A stretch of 64,000 nucleotides of DNA, from assembly GCA_949752795.1 (NCBI GenBank), contig OX457063.1:68719783-68783782 (forward strand), read 5' to 3'. Origin of the DNA: Hyperoodon ampullatus (Eukaryota > Chordata > Mammalia > Artiodactyla > Ziphiidae). Under the pieces are notes generated by a model. The model ran no database searches, was not told the origin of the DNA, and worked only from the letters and a program-made list of their open reading frames with translations. A program made the translations under genes and the position numbers. Positions 13,301 to 28,300 of the stretch are shown here, piece by piece (within the stretch, counting starts at the first letter, position 1; every line of letters begins with the position of its first letter).

Positions 13301-16300
13301 TGGGAGATTAGATTAAATAACCTTTAAGTTATCTTCTAACTCTAAATTCTATGATTCTAACTTATTAAATTGAATACTCATAAAAAATAGCTCTACTCTC
13401 CTTAGATTGTATAGATACAAGAACCATTTGAAACTGAGAGGAGATACAATCTCTACAATGGTGGGAAATTCATTTATAGGTAATTTAACTTTAGGGTAAG
13501 ATTCCAAAAGTTTCTAACAGATTTACGTGAAAAGAAATTAGGTACTATCAAATATTGTGTTGTTAGGAAAGTATTGACACAATTTAATTTCCTAAACTAT
13601 CTTTACCTCATGGGGAGCACTAACATTAAATGAAAATGAGTTTACTTTCTGGGGACCGTTCAAGCATCACTACTGCTTTAGGTTCATTACCACATCTATT
13701 CATTTTAATGAAGTATTGACCTGCAAGCCAGAGGGTGGGTAATAACACGTCATCTAATTAATTCTCAACACTTCTAATTAACTGAATTAGAGAGAAACTT
13801 CCCTTATATTCTTAGAATTTATTGTCAGATTCTGTCTTTATTTTTTTTTAACTTTTTAATATTGGAGTATACCTCATTAAGAATGTTGTGGTAGTTTCAG
13901 GTGCACAGCAAAGTGACTCATCCATACATAAACATGTATCCATTCTTGCCCAGACTGCCCTCCCATCCAGGCTACCACATAACATTGAGCAGAGTTCCCT
14001 GTGCTAAACAGTAAGTCCTTGTTGGTTATCCATTTTAAAAATAGCAGTCTGTACATGTCAATCCCAAACTCCCTAACTATCCCTTCCTTCCCCCCTTCCC
14101 CCCAGTAACCATAAGTTCATTCTCTAAGTCTGTGAGTCCGTTTCTGTTTTGTAAATACGTTCATTTGTATCATTTTTTAGATTCCGCATATAAGTGATAT
14201 CATACGATATTTCTCCTTCTCTGTTTGACTTAACTTCACTCAGTATGACAATCTCTAGGTCTTTGCTGCAAATGGCATTATTTCATTCTTTTTTATGACT
14301 AATATTCCATTGCATATATGTACCACATCTTCTTTATGTCAGATTCTGCCTTTAGACATGCTTTCTCTCCAAACCAAATCCTTGTTTTGCTTTGTTTCAA
14401 AGATTTTGATTAAGAGGTTGTGCTTCCCTATGAAATTCTGGTAATTTATTCTCTATAACCAAAGTTCTCTGAGTTTTTGGTGCTTAATTTTTGGGGTTAA
14501 CAAAATTATATGTTTTAGTGTTTGCAGAATATCTAAGTTGAATACTTATAAAACTTTAATTGATCAATAGGAACTATATCCAGTTTATTTATCAAATTTA
14601 CTACCCTTTCCAATCATAAATAGAAGTTGCCTTGGGAATTCCCTGGCTGTCCAGTGGTTAGGACTCAGCGCTGTCACTGCCATAGCCTGGGGTTTAATGC
14701 CTGGTCAGGGAACTAAGATCCCACAAACTGTGTGCGGCCAAAAAAAAAAACAGAAGTTGCCTTGGAGAGCGAATATCCTTGTTTTATGAACTTTCGACAA
14801 GATATCCAGGGGAAAGTTAAGTCCTCTGGATCTTAAACCTAAATTCCTGCCACTTTCTGTATTTTCTATACCCTGAGCCACTTTATTATAATTATGTAAA
14901 TGCAAGGATGGACTAAATAGAAAGAATTGGAAGCTAATTTTAAATATGTGCAAAGAAAAATCTATTAACATTAGGTTGTTGAGGTTATTTATTATCTGGC
15001 TCTTTGAATTTGTCTAAAATCAACAAATAGAAGCCAGGAAAATTATTTGCAGGCAAGCAGGGGAAAACGGAAATCTCTGGTTCTTTTGTAATGTCTAGAA
15101 ACATCATGTCTTAGTGTAATGCATCTTGTAGGTCCTCTGGCTCAGTCTCTGTCCAGGCAGCCCCTTTTTTGATATTCGATCAGTGAGAAACAAGAGTGAA
15201 TTTGGGGTAAGTGAAGAGGGTAGGAGAAGGTGAAGGGGACGGCATTACATTTTGAAAGGTAGGGCCTATCTGTGAAAATCATTACCAGCATTAAGGTACT
15301 GGATTCAGATAACAGTATATCCTCATAGAAGTCAAACAATACTTACATCACTAGCAATGTCTCTTGAAGCTTTGGCCAATTGTACAGAAATTGCATCAAC
15401 TGGGAGATCATAGCCTTTCTTCAAAGCTTCTTCCCATCCAAGTTTATAGAGTTTCTGAAAATTAAAGAAATTATTTAGCATTATTCGATGTATATTAAAA
15501 CCCAAACAGATTATTGAACAAAAGTGTACCTAAAGAGTAGACATCAGATTTTAACATCATCTATCTTATCTCTAAAGATATGGATAAAAACAAAGCAAGC
15601 TGTTTAATAGAGCAATGACTTAGCATCACATGATCTGGCTTCTTTTTTTTTTTTTTTTTTTTTTGCCTCTGAGACTCACTCCCCACCCCCTTGGTAGTGC
15701 AGTTGATCATGTCCTTTTCTGTTCAGACACCATATGGTCATATCAAGTATACTAGGTAGATTCCCTTTGCAGTTAAGTACAGTTGAGGCTCACTATTTTG
15801 ATTATAGATGTTAAATTGATTTTTTAAAAAAGCGTCAGGTAACATATTTTAATTATCTAAATGATAAAAGTAATAGATAATGAAATGTCTTTTGTAAAGT
15901 GCAATAAATAAGTTAATCTTTCTGAATCAAATTTATTGAATGGATGCACATGTTAAAACTGGACAATAATAAAAATAGCTGAAGGCCATCCAGTGCTTAC
16001 TATGTGCCAGGCACTGTGATGAGAGCCCTTCATGGAATTTCCCACTTGGTCCTCATAGCAATTCAATGTCATAGGCACTTTTATGGTCCCAGTTTTAGGG
16101 ATGAGGAAATTAAGGTTTAGACCCAATATTACACAATTCATAAATGGCAAAGCCAAAGCTCATACTAGTTCTGTTTGGTGCAATTTTTTCTTCCAACAGC
16201 TATTTATCAATTTTCTATACTGTGCCATGCACAATGAGTACTGAAATAAACAAAACAGGCACAATGCCTACTCCATGGGATATATAATCACAGCCAAAGT

Positions 16301-19300
16301 GCTTGCTTTAAACCACCATAAACTGCAACATCCCTACGCTAACCAGTTTGAGTCATTCATTTCCACTGCTTCAGCATTTACATCAATTATATACCATGCC
16401 ATCATTTAAAACGTTCAATTAGTTTCAAGCAAAATTTTTATGTAGCTTTACCTGACTGTAGTGTGTTTGATTTTGCTTGGCTTGTAAAATATCTGGTGTA
16501 TCTGGCATCACATGAACCTTGGTTTTATCTTTGTTCCAATCAACGGTGTATAGGTACTAGAAAGTTAAAAAGCATACATTTAAAATTTAATAACTTTTTA
16601 GGACAAACAAGAAAGAAAAAATATAACAATATTTGAATGCACTCAATTTGAATTAGCTTAAGTTAATTTAGTAACTAAAGTAGTATATGATTCAGAAAAG
16701 ACACCAAAAATAAACTCAGACTTAAAAAAATAATTTAAAAGAACAAATAATTCCTAACTTAATTAGAAGCGCAAGTAAAATAAAAATAAGAGGTAGGGAG
16801 CAGAAGAAAATGGTGTAGGGGCGTGCTCTGGTACTGTTTGCCACTGCATAGAAGTGGTGGGCCCAAATTAAATTTCCCAAACAAGAACCAGAGACTGCTA
16901 GCCCTGTCTGGCTGGGAGCTACAAGGAAGGATAGCTGTTCTGTCTACCTTGTTCATGGTATGCGCATTCCGCTTGGCAAGAACCATGTCCATGGAGTCAT
17001 TCAGCTTCTTAAACTGGAAGTTGCTAGGGTGCTGGCGGTATTTCTGATCACTGGCATTTTCAGTTGCTTTCTTGGCCTTCTCCACTTCTAGGGAACCAGC
17101 TGGACTCCAGCCAAGCCCTTTGTACCATTCATTGTAGTCCTGCTTATATTCATTCTATAAGGAGAAGAAGCACATTCTACTTTACCTTATCAATTTAGAT
17201 ACAAAACTGTGGCACAGGAGCCTGTAATCTCCCTTCTCATGCTAAGAATGCAACCATCACTCAGAAAGAAGACAGCCTTACATCACTCTGTATATGATTC
17301 ATATTCTTGGACAGCTGGATGTTCATGGAGTCTGGAAGGAGGATGTACTTGTGAATCAGGTGCTTGTAGTTGGTGTTGGTGATGTTGGCTTGGGCATCCT
17401 TGGCGGCCGTGACACTGAGCATGTCAGCCGGGGTGTGGTAGCTGGTCTTGGTTTTCTCATAGTTTTTCTTGTACTCCCGATCAGATTGCATCTTGGCCAC
17501 TTGTATGGAGTGGACTAATTTGGGATCATCCTCAAGACTGCGGAAACCAACCATCTTCCCCCTCTCCTTTTCATAATTGTGTTTGTATTTATACTGTGAA
17601 GAAAATTTTGAATATTTATTCAGAGCTATTCCCTTGACCAGAAATCATTCTAGTGTTAATATTCTGTATTTCATAAAAAGGGATACTTTTATAGAATTCT
17701 ACAGTTCACAAAACACTTTTTTCACATTTATTTGTGTAAGTTGATCATCACAACTATACCTTGTGAGGTAGACAGCAAAGTTATTATTACTGCCCCCATT
17801 TTAGAGAACAGTAAGCTGAGGCCAGAGGGGTGAGTGACTTCCTAAAGTCATTAAAGCTTAGAACATGGATCTTGTGATGATACACCACCCAGATTTTCAC
17901 ACATACACTGTTGTTAAAGACATTTAGTAGGTAATAAGTGTACAGCAAATGAGAGAAAAAAAAGCAGAATGTTCTAAGCAGTTTAATGTTGCCCTGAAAA
18001 ATCATCCAGCCAGTCTTTCACTGATGAGAAGAGGCTTAATTATGAGATACACAGTATAATTTTAGGGTAGCTTTATATTTGTGGAGCTTTTTTTCTTTTA
18101 AGACTCTCTACTCTGGTATAATGGGGAAGAAATTTTACTATTTATCACCAAGTTCCCTCTTTCAGGGGGAGATCCTGATGCATGGAAAACTCCTTATTCT
18201 GCCTATCTCTTGTGGGTTCGGGTGTACAACTTAGGGGTTAGGAGCTGGGAGAGCCAAATGACTCCAGCACAATAGAGGGAGAAGTTTGGAGTCCTCAGGA
18301 CAATGTAGGAGTGGGATAGGGATGGGTAGGTAGGAAAAATGAAGAGCAGAGATGGAAGAGGAAAGAGAAAGTAGACCTGGGGGATGGCTAAGGAACGAGT
18401 GCTCTGAATGTTCTCCTCTCATTACCCCCAAATCATTAAATGTTCACTGTGAGTGGATTTCTTGTGGAAACAACCAAATGAAAGAATTGAGTTTCATAAA
18501 GGTGATGTGTTATGGCAATGGTGTGTTGGCACACCAGCTCTCTGGGGGAAAAAAGCCCTAATTTGTAGTGTTTGCCAATTTCTGTGGTGTAAGTACTCCC
18601 ATTACGGTTGATACCAAGCTACCAATAGTTTAACAACTGGTTTGCAAAATTCATGATTATTTAATAATCAGCTATCGTGAGCACAAAAGATCAGGACCCC
18701 CAGCACACCACTTCCTGGGACATCCTGTTGGGAAGACAGAGCCTAAGAGGCAGGAGGCAAGAACAACACAAGTCTTAAGAAAACTTAGAGAAGGGCTTTG
18801 GATTTCTACCGGCCATAGCCTTAGTGATGGAGTACAAAGGTGGTCATAATGTGGCTGGCATTCTGTTTTTTCAGAATACCAGAGAAAACACAAGAGCAAG
18901 GCTAAGAAGCATTTACAGAACAGAATGGGACTATTGTTAGCAGGCATGCTTTCTTTCTCATATTTTATTCACTCAGTGTTTCTAAAACTCAGCCCTTATT
19001 ATTTTGGTAGATTAGAAACTCCCAGTCAGGTGACCGCTTTCCTTCAGACTTACATCGCTTGCAATATCTCTTGAGGCTTTGGCAGCTTTGATAGGAATGG
19101 CATCAGTTCTGAGATCATACCCTTTCTTTTTAGACTCTTCCAAAGAAAGTTTGTAGAGTTTCTGGAAAGAGAGGCAAAGGAAATAGTTTTCTTCTAAATA
19201 GGAAAGTCTGGGTTTATTTTAAAAGAGTAAAATGGCACTGCAGCATCTTTTTTTTTTTTTAATCTTTCAGCAGAATGCTTCATTTGTGGTTCAAGGGCTA

Positions 19301-22300
19301 AATGCTCTCACAAATAACATAACTGTGTTTGAAAACAAAATCTATTACAAATTAAAACATCTTCAAAAAACCACCAGAAAAAGTAAGAGCTACTTACTGG
19401 TCTCTATTAGGTTGTAAATATGCTTTTTAAAAATGTGAAAGCCCAGTAGATTCTTACTGATGCATTTTGTCAAATAAGAGTCAAGAGTAGAATACAAAAT
19501 AGCCATGTTTTTACATCAAAAGACTTCACTGTTTTGCAATTGACACTTTTATGGTATATTATTGTGTGGATACTACAATCCAAAAAGAAGTCAACAATTC
19601 CAAATCCCTGTGTAATTCAAACAAACAAAAGAAAAAAACTGGTAGGGGGACTTCCCTGATGGTCCAGTGGTAAAGAATCCAGGGGACCCCCTTCCAATGC
19701 AGGGGACCCAGGTTCGATCCCTGGTCAGGGAACTAAGATCCCACATGCCGCCGGGCAACTAAGCCCGCATGCCACAACTACTGAGCCCGTGCACCTCAAC
19801 TAGAGAGCCTGCGAGCGGCAAAAATACAGAGCCCACGTGCTCTGGAACCCATGTGCCACAGCTACAGAGCCCACCTGCCCTGGAGCCTGCATGCCACAAC
19901 TAGAGAAGAGAAAACTGCATGCCACAACCAGAGAGAAGCCCGTGTGTTGCAACGAAGATCCTGCACGCCTCAATGAAGATCCCGCGTGCTGCAACTAAGA
20001 CACGATGCAGCATTTATTATAAATAAATAAATAATAAATAAATCTTTATTAAAAAACACTGGTAGGATTTGAGGTTTCCTGGCAACTGGTTAGGATGAGA
20101 AAGGAAGTGAAATAAAACACCTATGCAGTTTCTAACAGTAAGTGTTGCACATTCCTTACGGGGCTTGACCTAAATTCTTCAAAATGTTATTCTTCCCTTT
20201 CCATTTAACTTTTCCCAAGACTGCCTCTTTAGAATCATTTCAAAAGCTTGGCAGAGGGACTCTTTAAGAAAGTCCTGGGATTCACTCTTTCTTTATCTCT
20301 TATCCTGGGCTCTAAACCATTCTCTTTACTTCTCTTAGTTTGATAAGAAGTACCTACTCCTAGAACAAAATCCAACTGCCCTTCGAATTCCTAACTGCTG
20401 TTCCATCAGCAGGCCTACTCCTACTCTTAGCAAAGCAAGATTAGAAAGAGAAAGATTCTCATTTGTGGGTTCCCACTCATTGTCAAAACAGTCATTCTCA
20501 AAATCGAGCCATTAATTAGTTAATTTGTTTTTATTGGTTCAAATAGGTAGGAAAGAAAGATGACAACTGGAGGAATTATACTCACATCACTCATATTAAT
20601 TGCATGCGCCTTTGCCAGAGTAATCTGGGGGATATCAGACATGATGTGGACTTTGGTCTTGTCAGCCTCCCATGCTTGTTTGTAGAGGTGCTGGAAAGAA
20701 AAAAAGAAAAGAAAAATGGAAGGAAGGAAGGAAGGAAAAAAGAAAGAAAGAAAAGAGAAGAAAAAACCAGTGGAAGTTAGTATTTAAAAGTTTTAAAGGA
20801 AGTCACTTAGTACATATATATTATTGTACACAAATATCAATATTTTATGTATTTTTATTAGCTGGCTCTTATTTTTTAAAAATTTAAAGGAAAAAGGTGC
20901 TCATTCAAACAAGACAGTGGAGAGGATGTAAGATGGAAAGTAAAATGTCCTGCCTTCCTATTTTACAGCCTGGATATAGCATCTCCATCCTAAAATTTTC
21001 TATGCATATTAAAGTCCACATATAGTCCTTTTTTTTAAATATAAATGAGGTTATATAAAACATGTTTTACATCTTGCTTTTTTACTTAATATTATAGGTT
21101 AGACATCTTTCAGCCCTCTTAATAATTTACTTCATTCATTTAAAGAGCTGTGCAGTATTCCATGAAGAGGTGTAACCCAATTGATTTAACCAGTTCTCCA
21201 TTGATAGACAGTTAATTTGTTGTTTCTAGTTTTTTCTACTATAAGCAATGATGCCATGATCTTTGTGGTGGGCCTGGAGATGTACAACCCAGATACTCAC
21301 TCAAGGAAGGACTGGTTGCACCAACTATTGGCAGACAGCCTCCAAACTGGCACTTGCTTCAAGGTTTTGTTGCCTCACTCAAGAGCACACTCTTCCCTGG
21401 TGGCCATCCAGTTACTCATCAGAGTGGTGGTACAAAGGCCTGGCCGTTCCACCCAGTTCAGGACACTTCCGGCAGGCCGTATATACTCGAGAGCCCTCTG
21501 GGGCACTGGCATAGGCTTTGTAGGGCTGGCATCACAGTCGGACCCCTCTTGCCCCCCCCCTTTTTGTTTACCTCTTTATTGGAGTATAATTGCTTTACAA
21601 TGGTGTGTTAGTTTCTGCTTTATAACAAAGTGAATCAGTTATACATATACATATATCCCCATATCTCTTCCCTCTTGCATCTCCCTCCCCCCCACCCTCC
21701 CTATCCCACCCCTCTAGGTGGTCACAAAGCACCAAGCTGATCTCCCTGTGCTATGTGGCTGCTTCCCACTAGCTATCTGTTTTACGTTTGGTAGTGTATA
21801 TATGTCCATGCCACTCTCTCACTTCGTCCCAGCTTACCTTTCCCCCTCCCCATATCCTCAAGTCCCCTCACTGGTACTGATCCCTGAAAAATGCCCTGTA
21901 CCCCAAATTCCATCTCAGCATCTCTTTTTGGGGACCCTAACATGCAAAAAATATTACCGTGTGTATGTATGTGCGTACATCTTTGCACATACATGAGGAT
22001 TTCTGAAGGGTATTGGGCAACTGAAGTTTTAATTTTAACAAATATTAACAAAAACTGTTGATTAGAAGTTTACATTAACTCCCTTTCCAATACTGTATAT
22101 CACACAACTTTTTAAATCTTTGCAAATCTTATAGATGAAAAATGCTATCTCTTTGTTTTAGCCAGGTTTGATTAAAAAACAAACCCAAAACTTCTGCTAC
22201 AGTCTTTTTCTAGATCAGGGGTCAGTAAACGTAAAGAGCCAGATAGTAAATAATGTTAGGCTTTGTGGGCCACAGAATCTCTGTTATGAGCTACTCAGCT

Positions 22301-25300
22301 CTGCTGTTGCAGTGCAAAAGCGGCCACAGATGATATGCAGATGAATAGCTGTGGCTGTGTTACTATAAAATTTTATTTACAAAAACTAATTTTCTGACTT
22401 CTGATCAAGACCAGCACGATCCAACAGAACTATGCAATGTTGAAAATGTTCTGTGTCATCTGTGTCATCAACACGACAGTCCCTAGCCACACGGGGCTAT
22501 CAGTCACTTGAAATGTAGCTAATGTGAATGAAGAACAAATTATTAATATTAATTTTAATTAAGTGAGATTTGTCATCACATGTGGCTAGTGATTATAGTA
22601 TTGGAAGCACAATTCTAATGGAAAGAGCAATAGTTAGTCATTAGAGTACTGGTTCTAGTCCAGACCATGTCATTGACCTGCTGTGTGTCTTTAAGGGAGG
22701 TGCCTTGCCTCTCTGGGCCACCCTTTCCTCAACTCTTCAAGGAAGGGGTTCAACCTGATGACCACCAAGATATCTCTCAATGTTAGCATTTGCTATTTCT
22801 GTGATTCTCATCTTGGCATGATTATTTTAAAATGGTAATCCTTAACACTGAAAAAATGAAAGGCTTAATTTAATATTTAAAAAGTTAATGTATGTTTGTG
22901 GTAGTTTAAATTCTAAGTCTTAAAAGGGGCACTGAGGCTTTTGCCTTGTGTCAACAAGTCCCTTTCAAAGAGGTTGGTCTTCTTGACAAAATTCTTTCTC
23001 AGAAGATTCCAGAGGATTTACTCAGAGACTTAGCGTAATACAGCTCTATCTTTCTACATCATTTTCTGCAACCGTTTCATGTTCAGGTCCAAATTATTTT
23101 TCCCCTTTTTGGTTAATCAATGGCATTTCTAATTATGATGCACAAAATATAACCAATTGCTGTTGCAATTATTTTATTATTTGCAACTTAAAAACAGATG
23201 TCCAAGGGTGATGTACTTGTTGGTCCTGAAATCAAATTATGGCTAATTATGTCAAACTACAGTAAGGCTTTTCTAAAGGCTGGAGTCATTAATGATCCAG
23301 GGAACTACTGGTGGAGAGCTATCGCTCTCAGCATTGCTCAGAGAAGGTCCTGGCTCAGAATGCTGCTACAGCCATGTAGTCTAGGAGTTTTCTTTTATTC
23401 CATCAAAAGAGCAAGGAAGCAGGGGTGGGCTGCAACACCCAGCTGTTGTCAGCCCTACAGTCTACTGATTCAGCATAATGAGCTTCTACTAACTTCGCCT
23501 TAGACAAATGGGACTCATTTTCAAGATCTGCATTGAAAGAAAAGAGTCCATACTTAATTTGTTATATCTATTAGGTAGGGTGGTTCATTGAGCATTTGGA
23601 GAGGGCACTTATTAGGACTAATTTCTATCTTTTTTGTTTGTTTTTTTAACTACAAGACCCTTTTTCAAGGTAGAGGAAACATTAATTATGATGCTGTAAA
23701 ACTGTTATCAAAACCTGTAGATTAAATGTAGGATATGCCTGGCTTATTCCTGATGCTTATGAAACACTACATTATTGAAAGACTTACTTCGTTCATAATT
23801 TTTGCATTATTCTTGGCCAAAACCATGTTCACTGAGTCCATCAAGGTGGAATACTTCAAAGTGTCTGGGTGTTGGCGGTACTTCTTTTCACTGATAATCT
23901 CCATGGCTTTCTTGTTTTTCTCAGCCTCTACGGAGCCCAGAGGGAGCCATCCAATGCCCTTCACGAAGTCAGCATAGTCAGCTTTGTACTGATTCTGCAA
24001 AAGAGGAAAAGTTCGAGGATGAGAAGAAACAAAATCTTCCAAGAACCATGAGCGAGTATTTAATATTCCATAAGTTCCACTTCAGTTTTCAACCAATAGT
24101 ATATTCAACTTTAATTACTTTTAACCCTAAATTTTATTTTTTTTACATTTCCTTACATGAGGAATTTAAAACAAGCAGCAATATCTTTGTGATTTATTTG
24201 CTTCTCTCAATGTCTTCATAAAGAAAAAGTGCTAAGAAATACCAAATAGATCAATCTACCATGTGACTACTATCTCAAGAAAGGTGACCATGCTGGACTA
24301 ACTTTCTTACAAAAATCCCCAAGTCCCCTTGGTTAATAGGAGACTTAGAGGACTCCATTTCTCTCTTTTGCTATAAGCCTTTGAGCAGCCACCATGGTTA
24401 CAACTCCTTCGGGTATGCCAGAAACCTCACTGATACTTTGTGCAAATTTCGATTTTTTTCCCCTCAAATCAGACATTTCCCATTGCTTTCATTTGGGTAC
24501 TTATGTACCTCCCCAGCTATAGCTCATCTCTTATATTTCCAAAGAGAAACATAGGCTCAGCATGGCCTGAATTTGGTTCATAATTTATATTCACTTTCCC
24601 CAGCCACCAAAGGGCCTCTATAGCTCAATTCTTGGCTTTACACTCTCTGTGCATTCCTCACATTTATTCTAATAGCTTTTCAGCCATCACCTCCTTATTA
24701 TTTCATCAGTAAGTAAGATAGGCAATTATAAAGCTGGAAATGAAAGCTGGTTGGGAGTGAGGGACAGTAGCTCTCAAGTTACCTGACTTTCTGTTTTACC
24801 TCTTACTCCTTAATCAGGAACTTTTTATACTTCTGACTCTCTCTGCTAGATATATTTCCTTCAACACATTCTTTCTGAAACCAAATTTCATGTGTTACTG
24901 CTGATCTAGCATCCAATAATGCTCACAACAATAATAGATAGGGTTCATCCCTTTTGTGTTAAAAAAAATAAATTCAATCTAAGGTAAAAAAATGAAACAC
25001 CTCATTGGGAAATTACATATGAATTTCTTTCAGGATTTTCAAAATGTCATTACTTATGGTCTTTCATGATTTGCTTATTATCCAAAGTAAATGTTCTGCA
25101 AATGTTGTGGCTGTCACGTACATCACTTTGAATCTGCATCATGTTTTTGGCCAATACAAAGCTCATGGCATCAGGAAGTATGTTGTAGGTATGGATCACG
25201 TTCCTGTAGTCGGTGTTGGTGGCCACTTCCTGAGACTTCTTGGCTGCCACCATGCTGAGCATGTCCGCCGGGGTGTGGAAGGATGTCTTGGATTTCTCGT

Positions 25301-28300
25301 ACGCCTTCTTGTACTCCCGGTCTGACTGCATCTTGGCCACTTGCATGAAGTGCACCAACTTGGGGTCGTCCTCTAGGCTCCGGAAGCCAATTTGTTTCCC
25401 TTTGGCTTGTTCATAGGCTTGCCTGTACTTGTACTGTGGATGGAAAAGAAACATGGTGATGAAGATAGTGAAAGAAAGAGAACAAAATATAATTCACTAC
25501 GTGCCATTAGCTTTGTCATAGGTGTAGGGTTTTAGAGCTACTCTAAACTTACAAAGGAAGGAGTTGTTGGTGGGGTGGGGGGACTGGGAGCAAAATTTAT
25601 TTTATTTTATTTTATTTTTTGCGGTATGCGGGCCTCTCACTGTTGTGGCCTCTCCCGTTGTGGAGCACGGGCTCCGGACGCGCAGGCTCAGCGGCCATGG
25701 CTCACGGGCCCAGCCACTCCGTGGCATGTGGGATCCTCCCAGATGGGGGCACAAACCCGTGTCCCCTGCATCAGCAGGCGGACCCTCAACCACTGCGCCA
25801 CCAGGGAAGCCCCAGGAGCAAAATATTTTTACTTCAAATTTCTTGACAGACTTGAGTCCATGAGGGAAAAAATATCATCTCAGAGTTAATCAAAGTGATG
25901 TGTAAATAAGTTGTTTTAGGGTTTTTTAGAAAGCAGCTTTTCCCACTCTGCTGTGTAACCAGCGGAAAAGGCTGCAGGCACCACTTTTCATGGTGCACCT
26001 CTACATTCAGGAAAGAGCTTGGTAATGGATCTTCTGGGTAAAGTGCATAGATCACATCCCTATGTTTGCTAGGAATTGCCCATAAACAACTTAAGCACTC
26101 TAAAAGTAACTTATTTTAATAAGACCCTGTCACTTTTTACATTGAATGATGAACAAATAATTAGAGCATCCTTGGACTGGGTGAAGGGAGGTGTCTTGTG
26201 TGTTACATGGGACAGTGGTCCCACCAACACTGGACAGAGCTGATTACAGCTCCTGCATACACATGAGCTTGGCTCATTTGCTCTTTTTCTCGTTTAGACT
26301 AAATAAGCATCAGTGGAAGCACTTACATCACTGGCAATGTCTCTGGAGGCTCTTGCAGCCTTTATTGGGATGGCATCAGGCCTCAGGTCATATCCTTTCT
26401 TCTTTTCTTCTTCCCAGCCAGCTTTGTACAGTTTCTAAATGATGAAGCAGAAAAACACCAGCATCTTGTTAGTCGTGTTAGAATGGGGACCCTAATTTTA
26501 AAGTGGTTGTCATGTGGAAGACAGATATTCCACAACTATTAGTTCCCTTCAAACTCTTCCCTCCCCCTGCCACCCCCCGCTCCTTGCATCTTTGTTGTTG
26601 TTGTTAATCTACTCACATCACTCATGGTGATTTGGTTGACTCTGGAGAGTAAAATGCCTGGAGTATCAGGCATGACATGAACGGTGGTCTTGTCTTTGTT
26701 CCATTTTTCAGTGTAGAGCCTCTACAACAAGAAAGGCAGGCACATGACTGTACAGCAGGACAAATCTGCAATGTGCTATCAAGAGGAAGAGACTCACATC
26801 TCCATGGTAGAAGAGGTTAAATCTGATATTGGAAAATGAATGAAATAGCAAGAAGATGGGCTGATGAGACTGGACACATGATTTTAAAAATCATCAAACA
26901 AGGGAGCCCTCTTCCACTGAAACAACAAAGGCTATCGTGCTCCAACCACACATTACATAGAGTTTTGTGGTTCTAGCACACAGTCAGCATGAGATTGACA
27001 GACAGCCTGGGGTTGGTATAAGTGGGAGCTCTCTAGACACGATGACGGTTATAGACTGCCCCCTCCTACCACCACCGCCATGACCACGACCATCAGAAAG
27101 ATGAAAACCCTGATGAAGGTCAAAGTGGCACTGCTTGGTTCAATGGTCTGAGCACTGCAGGGGTTCTGAGGCTGAGGCCAGCAGGTGAGTTCTTACCTTG
27201 TTCATAATCAGTTTGTTACTTTTGTTTAGTGCCTGTTCCACTGTGTCCATGGCGTATGTGAACGTTAGCTTCTCAGGGTGCTGGCGGTACTTCTTCTCGC
27301 TAAGAATGTCTCCTGCTTTCTTTGCCTTCTTCACCTCCAGTGAATCTATGGGCACCCAGCCGATCCCTTTCATCCAATTGGTGAAGTCGGATTTGTACAG
27401 GTTCTTCACAACGAAAAAGGAAATTCTCATTTCAGAAAGAGTCAGGGCTTGGGTTTCTTTGACCAGATGATTTGCTCATTTTCAAAAAGAGGAAAAAAAC
27501 AAAAAAGGGTGGGGGGACTGGGAGAATAACCTGCTTTTTATTCCCTACCATCCTTCAGAAAAAAATTAATTATAAAGTGATTGTATTCACAGTGGTTTTG
27601 AACAGAAAATCCTGACCCAATAATTCCTTTAAAAATTTAACTTTCTTGGGGGGAACGTTAACAGAATTTTGCACTGGATGGGATATTATATAGCACCCAT
27701 TTGAACCTGTTAGTCTTTCACAGGATACAACACATATTGGGTCTAATTTCCAAAGTTTAAGTATATATATACATAATAACTAAAGAAAACTATATATATA
27801 GTTCAAATGAGTGAAATTCTAAAACTCCAAATTCTGGAGAGGATTCCTAATTACAGTGAGTCCAACCAGGTTTAGGATGGAGTAAATGGAATTGCCGATT
27901 TCTAGTTCTTCTTAGCTGTCAGCTAGAAATGGATAACTAATTTTATGCTGACAATTTGATGACGGCTACATACATCACTTTGAATCTGCATCGCGTTCCT
28001 GGAATGCTCCACGTTCAAGGCATCAGGCAGCAGGGTGTACTGGTGGAAGGGTTGTCTGTAGTTGGCGTTGGTGGCTACCTCCTGAGATTTCTTGGCTGCT
28101 GTCACACTGAACATATCCAAGGGGGTGTGATACTTGGTCTTGCTGGCTTCATAGCCCTTTTTGTACTCACGATCTGACTGTATTTTGGCTACATTCATGT
28201 AGTGAACCAGTTTAGGATCATCCTGAAGACTGAGAAATCCAATTTGTTTGCCTTTGGCTTTCTCATAGGCCTCCTTATATTTGAACTACATGAAAAAGAA

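Larger units (their letters stand above)
12044..15346 (-). other. NEB: Large NEB intron (e28 to e29)
   Basis: 3,303 nt between blocks. Contains a possible MIR fragment (12690-12780), an L3/CR1-like relic, an L1 fragment and a SINE, listed separately. The rest is AT-rich with no recognised feature. Confidence 0.85.

Noticed and set aside
15642..15664. Poly-T run as tail of a minus-strand SINE
   Set aside because: No SINE body or target repeat adjoins it on either side.
21217..21633. 138-residue plus-strand open frame
   Set aside because: Spans an unidentified segment and runs into a reverse-strand L1 3' end; no domain and no splice context supports a gene.
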